Source of the DNA: Acidobacteriaceae bacterium KBS 83
GTDB taxonomy: Bacteria; Acidobacteriota; Terriglobia; Terriglobales; Acidobacteriaceae
Length of the DNA stretch: 64,000 bases
Assembly (NCBI GenBank): GCA_000381585.1
Contig: KB906735.1
Location: forward strand, 356,836-420,835
Direction: 5' to 3'
A model generated the notes under the pieces. That model was given only the letters and a program-made list of their open reading frames with translations. It was not told the DNA's origin and did no database searches. The translations under genes were made by a program, and so were the position numbers. Each line of letters starts with the position of its first letter. Positions within the stretch are counted from its first letter, which is position 1. This document shows, piece after piece, positions 7,657 through 15,447 of this stretch.

Positions 7657-9516
7657 GTGAGCGTCCTTATGAAAGCCTCTCGAAGCGATCACGCGATGCG
7701 TGATGTTCTGACATTCCTTTTCCGCCACTGGCGCCGCGAGGCGTGGCTGGTGGCCGGCGTTGCCGCAGCCATGCTTGCGGCGACGGTGGCCGATCTCTTC
7801 ATGCCGCTGTTCGCAGGCCGGCTGGTGGATGCCGTCTCGATGCACGCAACACATGCGCAGCATGCGAAGTTGCAGGCGTTGCATGCAGCCTTATGGGCGC
7901 TCGGCAGCATGGCCGCATTGGGAATCGTGCTGGTGACTGGGCGCTACTACGCACTGGTTGCCATCATTCACCTGACACTGCGTTTGATGTCTCGCTTTGC
8001 GCGGGATGCCTTCTGGCGGGTGCAACGCTTCTCGACGGACTGGCATGCCAACAACTTCGCCGGCTCCATCGTGCGGCGGGTGACGCGCGGCATGTGGGCC
8101 GTAGACATGATGGACGACACGCTCCTGCTTGCGCTGCTGCCAGCGCTGCTGGTGCTGATCGGCTCCTCCGTGCTGCTGGGTTGGCACTGGCCGGCGATGG
8201 GCGCCGTGGTAGGCGCGGGGGCAATGCTGTATGTGGCGCTCTCGGTTGCGCTGTCGCTGTACTACGTGGCTCCCGCGGCACGGCTCTCGAACGCACAGGA
8301 CACGCTGGTGGGCGGGGCCATGGCGGATGCCGTGACCTGCAATGCTGTCGTGAAGTCCTTCGGCGCAGAGAGCCGTGAAGACGAGCGGCTGGGCGTAGTC
8401 ATGGGCAAGTGGCGGCGACGCACACTGCGGCACTGGGTACGCGGCACGCAAAGCGGCAGCATGCAGCAGCTTGTGCTGCTGGTGCTGCGTGCAAGCGTGA
8501 CCGGGTGCGCGGTGTGGCTATGGTGGAGCGGCCGCGCCACGGCAGGCGATGTCACGTTCGTGCTCACCAGCTATTTCGTCGTTCACGGATACCTGCGCGA
8601 TGTTGGCCAGCATGTGGCCAATCTGCAGCGCAGCGTGAACGAGATGGAAGAGATGGTGGCCATGTACTCGCATCCGCTGAGTGTGGCAGATCGCGACGGC
8701 GCCCGGCCGCTGCGCATTGGCGAGGGCGAGGTACTCTTCGATCACGTGACCTTCCGTTATGGCGGACAGGTGGAACCACTCTTCCGCGACTTTTCGCTGC
8801 GCATTCCAGCGGGAGAGCGCGTGGGGCTGGTGGGTCACTCCGGTTCCGGCAAAACGACGTTCGTGAAGCTGCTGCAGCGGCTTTACGACGTGACGGACGG
8901 ACGGATCCTGATCGACGGGCAGGAGATCGCCAATGGCACACAGGTCTCGCTGCGTGCGCAGCTCGCCCTGGTGGCGCAGGATCCCGTGCTGTTCCACCGA
9001 TCGCTGGCGGAGAACATCGCCTATGGACGGCCGGGCGCGACGATGGCAGAGATCGAGCGCGCGGCCCGACTGGCGAATGCTCACGAGTTCATCGCACGGC
9101 AGCCGAAAGGCTATGCCACGCTGGTGGGCGAGAGGGGTGTGAAGCTCTCCGGAGGAGAGCGGCAGCGGGTGGCGCTGGCACGGGCCTTTCTGGCAGATGC
9201 GCCGATTCTGATTCTGGACGAGGCAACTTCCAGCCTCGATTCGGAGTCGGAGGCTCTGATCCAGGAGGCAATGGAGCGGCTCATCGTTGGCAGGACGGCG
9301 ATTGTGATTGCGCACCGGCTCTCCACGGTGCGGATGCTCGACCGCATCCTTGTTTTCGAACAAGGCGCGGTGGTCGAGGAGGGCAGTCATGAAGAACTTG
9401 TCCAGCGAACGGATGGTGTCTACAAGCGGCTCTTCGAACGGCAGGCTATGGGGTTGCTGCCGGACGAAGAGGACGACGAGGATGCCGGCAAGGAAGAGGC
9501 TGAACTGAGCGCCTGA
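7657..9516 (+). CDS. ABC exporter (fused membrane and ATPase domains)
   Basis: 619 residues. The N-terminal half has about six membrane spans (for example around 30-50, 75-100, 155-205, 275-305). The C-terminal ATPase has Walker A GHSGSGKTT at about 393-401, Q-loop VAQDP, signature LSGGERQRVALARAF, Walker B ILILDEATSS and H-loop IAHRLS. This is the type-IV exporter layout of MsbA-like half-transporters, which work as dimers in the inner membrane; lipid, drug or peptide could be the substrate. The C-terminus is acidic (DEEDDEDAGKEEAE). The start is a GTG at 7657; an ATG four codons on is equally plausible because no strong Shine-Dalgarno is seen. Confidence 0.9.
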   Translation: MSVLMKASRSDHAMRDVLTFLFRHWRREAWLVAGVAAAMLAATVADLFMPLFAGRLVDAVSMHATHAQHAKLQALHAALWALGSMAALGIVLVTGRYYALVAIIHLTLRLMSRFARDAFWRVQRFSTDWHANNFAGSIVRRVTRGMWAVDMMDDTLLLALLPALLVLIGSSVLLGWHWPAMGAVVGAGAMLYVALSVALSLYYVAPAARLSNAQDTLVGGAMADAVTCNAVVKSFGAESREDERLGVVMGKWRRRTLRHWVRGTQSGSMQQLVLLVLRASVTGCAVWLWWSGRATAGDVTFVLTSYFVVHGYLRDVGQHVANLQRSVNEMEEMVAMYSHPLSVADRDGARPLRIGEGEVLFDHVTFRYGGQVEPLFRDFSLRIPAGERVGLVGHSGSGKTTFVKLLQRLYDVTDGRILIDGQEIANGTQVSLRAQLALVAQDPVLFHRSLAENIAYGRPGATMAEIERAARLANAHEFIARQPKGYATLVGERGVKLSGGERQRVALARAFLADAPILILDEATSSLDSESEALIQEAMERLIVGRTAIVIAHRLSTVRMLDRILVFEQGAVVEEGSHEELVQRTDGVYKRLFERQAMGLLPDEEDDEDAGKEEAELSA

Positions 9517-9524
9517 GGCATGAG

Positions 9525-9562
9525 GGCCGCGTCGCGAAATCCAGTGACGCGGCCTTTTTTTC
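9525..9562 (+). terminator. Rho-independent terminator after the ABC exporter
   Basis: Perfect 9-bp stem GGCCGCGTC (9525-9533) with its complement at 9546-9554, followed by eight T residues. Confidence 0.92.
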
Positions 9563-9592
9563 GACAAGGCTTCACGACGTACACTGGGGCAG

Positions 9593-10381
9593 ATGTCTCC
9601 GGCGAAACTCATCAGCGAACAGGACATCGAGTGCCTCGAAGAGGATTCGCTCTCTCCGTCTGCGCGCAAGATGCGCATGCTGAAGAAGCTGCACTGCGGG
9701 CTGCGCTATGAGAAAGAGGCGCGTGCCGCGGGGGCGGTCATGGTGGCCGGCGTCGACGAAGTGGGACGCGGCGCGTTGTTCGGGCCCGTGGTCGCGGCGG
9801 CGGTCATCCTGCCGCCGGAGTGCCGCATCCGCGGGCTACGCGATTCCAAACAACTGGAGCGCGAGGACCGCGAGCGATTAGCCAAGGTTGTCGAGACACG
9901 TGCTATCTGCTTCGCAATCGAAGAGGTGGATGCGGAGACCATTGACCGCGTGAACATTTACCAGGCGTCGAAGCTGGCCATGCTTCGCGCGGTAGCGCGG
10001 CTGGCGCCTGCGGCGGACCATCTGCTGATCGATGCCATGCGCCTCGATTTGCCATGCGCACAGACCAGCATCATCTACGGCGACTCGCTCTCGATTTCCA
10101 TCGCGGCCGCTTCTGTCATCGCCAAGGTCTATCGTGACCGGCGTATGTGCGAATACCATGAGCAGTGGCCGCAGTACGGACTCCATTCCCATAAGGGCTA
10201 TTCCACACCGGAGCACAAGCGCGCGCTGGCCGAACACGGCCCCACGCCGCTGCATCGTTTCAGCTTTCGTCCCGTAGCGCAGCGTTCGCTGCCCTGGGAT
10301 TATCCGACCGCGATCGATAGCATTTTCGAAGGAGACCAGCTTGTCCCTGCGCCTGATGTGCGTGACGGCACACCCGGATGA
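9593..10381 (+). CDS. rnhB: Ribonuclease HII
   Basis: 262 residues. RNase HII removes ribonucleotides from DNA and the RNA of RNA-DNA hybrids, using two metal ions. The catalytic block VAGVDEVGRGALFGPVVAAAV starts near residue 51, with the DSKQL and SVIAKVYRD segments and a late HKGYSTPEH. There is a 45-residue N-terminal extension before the conserved core and a C-terminal tail after the usual end. The C-terminus overlaps the next gene by 41 bases in a different frame, and that gene's Shine-Dalgarno lies inside rnhB. Confidence 0.94.
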   Translation: MSPAKLISEQDIECLEEDSLSPSARKMRMLKKLHCGLRYEKEARAAGAVMVAGVDEVGRGALFGPVVAAAVILPPECRIRGLRDSKQLEREDRERLAKVVETRAICFAIEEVDAETIDRVNIYQASKLAMLRAVARLAPAADHLLIDAMRLDLPCAQTSIIYGDSLSISIAAASVIAKVYRDRRMCEYHEQWPQYGLHSHKGYSTPEHKRALAEHGPTPLHRFSFRPVAQRSLPWDYPTAIDSIFEGDQLVPAPDVRDGTPG

Positions 10382-11096
10382 TGAGAGCGGCGCCTTTGGC
10401 GGCGCGCTGCTGATGGCGCATGCGCGCGGCGGCGACACAACGGTCATCTGTCTGACCGAAGGCCGCGCGGCTTCCAATCGCGGTGATGCTCGCAGTGACG
10501 ATGAGCTTGCGGCTGCACGCATCGCAGAGCTCGATGTTTCCTGCGGCATTCTGGGAGTGACGCGTTACGAGGTGTGGAAGTACCCGGATGCGGCGCTGAT
10601 CCAATCCAACTTATTTGAGATCACCACACGGCTGGTGGAGCGCATGCGACAGCTTCGCCCGCACGTTGTGCTCACTTTCGGCGGAGACGGCGGTCCAAAT
10701 CTGCATCGCGACCACGCCGTTGCGAGTTTTGCCGCGACTGCAGCCTTTCACTGGAGCGGCCGCAGCAATTTTGCGCAGAAGCAACTGGAGAATGGGCTCG
10801 CACTTTGGGCGCCCCAAAAGCTCTATTACTCGTCCACGAATTTCACGATTTCGAAGTTCAAGGAGGAGGCCGCTGTGGCACCACGCACACCTGCATCCAT
10901 CGCACTGGATCTGGGTCCACTTCAGGAAGTGAAGCGGCAGGCGATCGAAGCCCACGACACGCAGGGAGTGATGAGCCGTGCGGCCGAGGTATACGAGAAA
11001 TTCGGACACGAGGAGCGCTACCTGCTGGCTTCCGCGCGCCATCCGGAACGGTTTCAGAATGAGACCGATCTCTTCGCCGGCATCGAAGAGGTATAG
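10341..11096 (+). CDS. PIG-L family zinc deacetylase
   Basis: 251 residues from a TTG at 10341 that has AAGGAG about five bases upstream, inside the end of rnhB. The PIG-L/LmbE fold is marked by the zinc motif AHPDDESGAFGG near residue 10 and by LHRDHAV near 125. Such enzymes remove acetyl groups from N-acetylglucosamine-type sugars, for example in low-molecular-weight thiol or glycolipid synthesis; the substrate here cannot be told. Being cytoplasmic and without a signal peptide, it differs from the large secreted PIG-L protein at 15.4 kb. The 41-base overlap with rnhB suggests coupled translation. Confidence 0.88.
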   Translation: MSLRLMCVTAHPDDESGAFGGALLMAHARGGDTTVICLTEGRAASNRGDARSDDELAAARIAELDVSCGILGVTRYEVWKYPDAALIQSNLFEITTRLVERMRQLRPHVVLTFGGDGGPNLHRDHAVASFAATAAFHWSGRSNFAQKQLENGLALWAPQKLYYSSTNFTISKFKEEAAVAPRTPASIALDLGPLQEVKRQAIEAHDTQGVMSRAAEVYEKFGHEERYLLASARHPERFQNETDLFAGIEEV

Positions 11097-11123
11097 GATC
11101 GGTTAACCAGGAGCGGCAGACGA

Positions 11124-12167
11124 ATGCGCCGTCATCGGCAACTCGCTTCCCTGCTCTGCGCGGTCGCGATAATCTTCGCTGCCATATCCACACGTGCGCA
11201 AAATTCTGATTCGGGCGGGGTGTTGGGCCGTGTCTACTGCGCGGACACCCAGAAACCGGCGCGCTTTGCGAATGTCCGGTTACAGCCGGCCGAAGGCCAA
11301 GATGGATCATTTGGCGGCCGGGGCGGGTTTGCAACCACTGGATCCGATGGTTCTTTTCGAATTACCGGTGTGTCCCCTGGCGAGTACTACGTCGATGTGA
11401 TGATGCCGGGATACATTCAGCCGATGCGCGGCATGCTGAACAGCTTCGAGAACCTGGCACCCGAGGAGCGCGATCGAATCACGGCTCAACTGACTCGCGT
11501 GAATGTTGCATTGAACCAGAGCGCGAACGTGCAGGTGATGATCTATCGCGGGGCCACGATTGGCGGAACGGTGAACTTCGATGACGGCTCACCAGCAGCA
11601 GGAGTGTCTATTCAAGCTCTGCTACTGCCGGCGGGTATTGGTGCGAAGACTGTCAGCAGTGGTTCACAGCAAAGCTTCGCAGGCTTCGCGAGAACTGACG
11701 ACCGCGGGCAATTTCGGGTGACAGGTTTGGGCGACGGGACATACATCATCTTCGCGGCACCGCGTTCGATTTTTCCCATCTACTACGGCAATACCATCGA
11801 ACGGAGCCACGCAAAGAAATTTGAGGTGCACGCCGGGGATGAGGTGCCCGGGGCGGACATCCAGATTCCGGCGGCGGGAATGCACTCCGTCAGCGGGGTC
11901 GTTGTTTCACAACAGGATGGCCATGCGCTCTCGCGGGCGTCCGTGCAGTTGCGTCTGAGCTCAGGAGACACAGGCACGATCAGCGCGACCACAGCGTCGG
12001 ACGGCACGTTCAAGTTCAACGCGGTCCCCGACGGCAAATTCACCATCCAGCTATTGAATGCCTACGATTCGACCACGCGCATGGGCTACGCGAGCTCAGG
12101 CCAGGCCCTCGAGGTGGATGGAAGCGATATTTCCGATCTGATAGTGAATGCAGCGCCGCGAAACTGA
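11124..12167 (+). CDS. Secreted carboxypeptidase-regulatory-like domain protein
   Basis: 347 residues with a signal peptide (about residues 1-25, ending ISTRAQ). The mature protein holds at least two or three Ig-like/CarboxypepD_reg-like modules: VLGRVYCADTQKPARFANVRL then SFRITGVSPGEYYVDVMMPGY, GTVNFDDGSPAAGVSIQALLL then QFRVTGLGDGTYIIFAAP, and HSVSGVVVSQQDGHALSRASVQL then TFKFNAVPDGKFTIQL. No peptidase site is visible, so the protein is probably structural or binding, exposed to the periplasm or surface. It starts 27 bases after the PIG-L gene and ends two bases from the convergent msrQ. Confidence 0.75.
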   Translation: MRRHRQLASLLCAVAIIFAAISTRAQNSDSGGVLGRVYCADTQKPARFANVRLQPAEGQDGSFGGRGGFATTGSDGSFRITGVSPGEYYVDVMMPGYIQPMRGMLNSFENLAPEERDRITAQLTRVNVALNQSANVQVMIYRGATIGGTVNFDDGSPAAGVSIQALLLPAGIGAKTVSSGSQQSFAGFARTDDRGQFRVTGLGDGTYIIFAAPRSIFPIYYGNTIERSHAKKFEVHAGDEVPGADIQIPAAGMHSVSGVVVSQQDGHALSRASVQLRLSSGDTGTISATTASDGTFKFNAVPDGKFTIQLLNAYDSTTRMGYASSGQALEVDGSDISDLIVNAAPRN

Positions 12168-12169
12168 TA

Positions 12170-12826
12170 TCAGCGCGTTGGTGAGACCTCGGCCATGCGG
12201 CGTTGCCGGCGTCTTGCATCGACGAAGGACCAGGCGGGACGAGCCAGCAAAATGATCGCAAGAACGATGGTGATCTTCGTGGGATCGCGCACACCGGTTT
12301 TGACGATCCACCAGTAGTGGACGATTCCGAGGATCGCAGCTACATAAACAAGCCGGTGAAGCGTCTGCCAGTGCTTGCCCAGTTTGCGAATGGACCACTT
12401 CGTGGATGTGAGCGCGAGCGGGAGCAGCAGCAGCCACGCAGAAAATCCTGCGATGATGTATCGCCGCCTGCTTAGATCATTCAACAGCGTGGGCCAGTCG
12501 AGGTTTGCATAGAGCTTGAGATAGATCAGCAGGTGCACACTGGCGTAGAAGAACGCATACAGTCCAAGCATCCGGCGAAAGCGCACCAGCCAGCCGAGGC
12601 TTTTGCTGAGACGGCGCACGGGTGTGATGGCCAAAGAGATGATCAGGATGCGCAGCGCGGCGAATCCTGTGGCGTGCTGGAGTGCGGCCGTCGGATCTGG
12701 CCCGAGCAGAGCGACCGCATCGGGATGTCTAAGGTCGTGCCAGGTATGCCACGCCAGAACCAGAAAGGGAGCAAGGCAGGCAAGGTGGACTAAGACCTTC
12801 AGGGCGACGATCGCGCGATTCGACAT
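12170..12826 (-). CDS. msrQ: MsrQ, heme membrane subunit of the methionine sulfoxide reductase
   Basis: 218 residues from the ATG at 12826 (a TTG at 12838 would add four). MsrQ is an inner-membrane b-type cytochrome of the ferric-reductase-like superfamily that delivers electrons to periplasmic MsrP. Visible: about five to six membrane spans, histidines in ALQHATGFAALRILI, FYASVHLLIYL, and the strongly conserved WQTLHRLVYVAAILGIVHYWWIVK. It lies 22 bases downstream of msrP on the same strand, the usual msrPQ operon order. Confidence 0.92.
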   Translation of the reverse strand: MSNRAIVALKVLVHLACLAPFLVLAWHTWHDLRHPDAVALLGPDPTAALQHATGFAALRILIISLAITPVRRLSKSLGWLVRFRRMLGLYAFFYASVHLLIYLKLYANLDWPTLLNDLSRRRYIIAGFSAWLLLLPLALTSTKWSIRKLGKHWQTLHRLVYVAAILGIVHYWWIVKTGVRDPTKITIVLAIILLARPAWSFVDARRRQRRMAEVSPTR

Positions 12827-12848
12827 TGAGAAATTCAATCGTGAACTA

Positions 12849-13811
12849 TCAGAAATACTTCTTCAGGTCCATGCCCTTGTAGAGGCTGGCTACCTGGTCG
12901 CCATAGCCGTTGAACATGAGAGTGGGCTGGCGCTGCTTGAAAAGCGAGGCGCCGATGCGCCGTTCCGTCTTCTGGCTCCAACGCGGATGATCGACATTCG
13001 GATTCACGTTGGAATAAAAGCCATATTCGTTGGATGCCATCATGTTCCAGGTTGTCGGCGGCTCCTTATCCGTGAAGCGGATCTCCACTATGCTTTTCGC
13101 TGATTTGAAGCCGTACTTCCAAGGGACGATCACACGCACCGGCGCGCCATCCTGATTCGGCAGCGTTTCACCATACAGCCCGAAGGTGAGCAGCGTGAGC
13201 GGATGCATGGCTTCATCCATGCGCAATCCTTCCGAATACGGAAAATGAATTCCCGACTCGTTGATCTGGGGCATCTGCTTCCGGTCTGCAAGCGAGAGGA
13301 ATTGAACATACTTCGCACCGGGCTGCGGATCGCACTGCTTGATGAACTCTGAGAGTGAGTACCCAGCCCATGGGACCACCATGCTCCATGCCTCGACGCA
13401 GCGGAAGCGATAGATGCGTTCCTCCATCGGCTTCAGCTTCAACAGCGTGTCGATGTCAACCGTCTTTTTTTTCTTCACCAATCCAGTCACCTGGACTGTC
13501 CATGGTCGCGTGTGCATGGCGCCTGCATTGCGTGCGGGATCGCCTTTGTCAGTCCCGAATTCGTAGAAGTTGTTGTAGTGAGTGATGTCCTGGAGCGAAG
13601 TCAGCGTCTCTCCTTTTAGCGAAAGGGGGCTCTTTACCGTCTGCAGCTTCTCTGCCGCGTGCACAGTGCCGCCCCAGCGTGTGACGCGCCCTGCGGTTAG
13701 TGCGGTCACGCCGGTAGCAGCGATACCAGTCATGAAGGTGCGCCGGCTCAGATAGTCGGCCTTCGGAGTGATTTCAGAAGAAGGAATATCGGGGGACTTG
13801 CGAATCAGCAT
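12849..13811 (-). CDS. msrP: MsrP, molybdopterin methionine sulfoxide reductase catalytic subunit
   Basis: 320 residues from the ATG at 13811 (GGAGAG four bases before). A twin-arginine signal, SRRTFM at 22-27, fits export of a folded Mo-cofactor protein to the periplasm, where MsrP repairs oxidised methionines in envelope proteins. Family blocks: [32 protein letters not shown], and [19 protein letters not shown] with the Mo-ligand Cys at about 138, then [20 protein letters not shown]. Full length. Transcribed together with msrQ. Confidence 0.95.
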   Translation of the reverse strand: MLIRKSPDIPSSEITPKADYLSRRTFMTGIAATGVTALTAGRVTRWGGTVHAAEKLQTVKSPLSLKGETLTSLQDITHYNNFYEFGTDKGDPARNAGAMHTRPWTVQVTGLVKKKKTVDIDTLLKLKPMEERIYRFRCVEAWSMVVPWAGYSLSEFIKQCDPQPGAKYVQFLSLADRKQMPQINESGIHFPYSEGLRMDEAMHPLTLLTFGLYGETLPNQDGAPVRVIVPWKYGFKSAKSIVEIRFTDKEPPTTWNMMASNEYGFYSNVNPNVDHPRWSQKTERRIGASLFKQRQPTLMFNGYGDQVASLYKGMDLKKYF

Positions 13812-13910
13812 GTTGCTCTCCAAGGCCTTTGCGGCACCTCGCATAATTTGGACGCTGTATTGAGGGCTCGGTTACAGTACGCGCGGCCGGCGGGTTTCGG
13901 ATGGTTATTT

Positions 13911-15347
13911 TCATTTTACGGGGCTGGCTCCGCGGTTTTTCACGAAAGGCCACGCAGCATCCCGCCGCGCACGCCACAGGTACATCGCCACGCCAGAAAC
14001 GGTGACGATGACCGCGGCGGCAATCTCGCGTCCGGCATGTGCGCGCGAAGCGAGCACGAATAGAAATCCGATCGTCGCGAGGATGACGGGAAGCGGATAG
14101 AGCCAGATGCGAAACGGGCGCGGCAGATCGGGCCTGCGGCGCCGCAGCAGCACCACGCCTACCTGTTGCAGCAGGAACTGCAGGACAATGCGAAGAGCTA
14201 CGAGCGCGGCGATAATCGCCTTCAGGTCGAAGAAGCAGCAGATGCAGGCGATGGCGCCCAACAGCAAAAGCACATTTGCCGGGAAGCCTCCGCGCGGATC
14301 GAGCCGTGCAAGCCGCTGGAAGTAGTTGCCCTCCGCTGCGGCAGCCCAGAGTACGCGCGACGCGCCCAGCAGCAGTGAGAAGAGCGAGCCGAACGCCGTC
14401 CAGATAACCAGCCATGCGCCCACCTTCGCCCATACCGGGCCGAAGCTGCGGCCGAGCAATTCAGCCACCATCGCTGTGTGGCTGGAGGTCGGGCGCAGAC
14501 TAGTGAACTCCTGCCACGGAATGACGCCGAGCACACTGACGTTCATCAGCAGGTAGAGCGACGCGATGATCACGATGGAGCCGAGAATGCTGCGAGGAAG
14601 TGTCCGGCCAGGGTCGCGCACCTCGCCTGCCAGATAGGCAATGGTGTAGTAACCCCAATAGTCGTAAGTCGCAATCAGCATGGCCGCGCCGAGCCCGATG
14701 AAGAAACGATGGTCCAGTTGAAAGGCGCCAGGCGGAAAGGAAAATGCCTGCCGCGCATGAAAATGTGCCAAACCGGCCGCGATGGTGATGCCCAGGGTGA
14801 AGGCCACACCAGACCACAGAACCCACGCCATCCGCTTGATTGTGCCCAGTCGACGGTAGAGGAGAATAACCACGAAGACCACAACTGCCACCGCGAGCAG
14901 ACTGGCGCGCTGAATGTGCTGGAGCGGGGAAGGAAGGGGAAGCGGAATCAACAGACTTGGATACAGATAGCTCGCGTATTGCGCGAGACCGATAGCTCCC
15001 GAGGCTGTGACCAGAGGCGCGGTGAGAGTGAACTGCCAGACATAAAGGAACGAGATGAGCCGCCCGAGGCGGCCGGGCCCGTAGATCTCACGCAGGAAGG
15101 CATAGGATCCGCCAGCCTCGGGAAACGCGGCAGCGAGTTCCGCCCACACCAGGCCGTCACACAACGCGAGCGCTGCGCCGAGGACCCAGCCGAGCATGGC
15201 CTGCGGCCCGCCCATCGCCGCCACGATGAGCGGAAGAGTAATGAACGGTCCCACGCCGACCATCTCCAGCATGTTGAGCACGAGCGCGCTTCCCTGCCCG
15301 AGTTCTCGCGACAGGTGCGGCGGTGGTGGGGCGTGGTCGGGCGGCAT
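13911..15347 (-). CDS. APC-superfamily amino-acid permease
   Basis: 478 residues with about twelve hydrophobic spans. The first span has the APC pattern LNMLEMVGVGPFITLPLIVAAMGGP, and the following EAGGSYAFLREIYGPGRLGRLISFLYVWQ is typical of amino-acid/polyamine permeases. A YDYWGYYTIAYLAGEVRDPGRTLP block matches the family's middle region. It should import amino acids or exchange them at the inner membrane; specificity is not readable. It is 100 bases upstream of msrP on the same strand and diverges from the PIG-L gene at 15448, so their promoters share the 100-base gap. Confidence 0.88.
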   Translation of the reverse strand: MPPDHAPPPPHLSRELGQGSALVLNMLEMVGVGPFITLPLIVAAMGGPQAMLGWVLGAALALCDGLVWAELAAAFPEAGGSYAFLREIYGPGRLGRLISFLYVWQFTLTAPLVTASGAIGLAQYASYLYPSLLIPLPLPSPLQHIQRASLLAVAVVVFVVILLYRRLGTIKRMAWVLWSGVAFTLGITIAAGLAHFHARQAFSFPPGAFQLDHRFFIGLGAAMLIATYDYWGYYTIAYLAGEVRDPGRTLPRSILGSIVIIASLYLLMNVSVLGVIPWQEFTSLRPTSSHTAMVAELLGRSFGPVWAKVGAWLVIWTAFGSLFSLLLGASRVLWAAAAEGNYFQRLARLDPRGGFPANVLLLLGAIACICCFFDLKAIIAALVALRIVLQFLLQQVGVVLLRRRRPDLPRPFRIWLYPLPVILATIGFLFVLASRAHAGREIAAAVIVTVSGVAMYLWRARRDAAWPFVKNRGASPVK

Positions 15348-15447
15348 GCTTTTTTGAGATCGGGCGCCATGCGATCCACCACCGCCCGCTCAACGCAGTG
15401 TATCGGACACTCGCGCGCTAACCGGACGGACGATACACTCAAAGTTC

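Noticed and set aside
8518-9678. A 386-codon minus-strand open frame opposite to the ABC exporter
   Set aside because: The plus strand has all ABC ATPase motifs; this frame has none and spans the terminator and the rnhB start.
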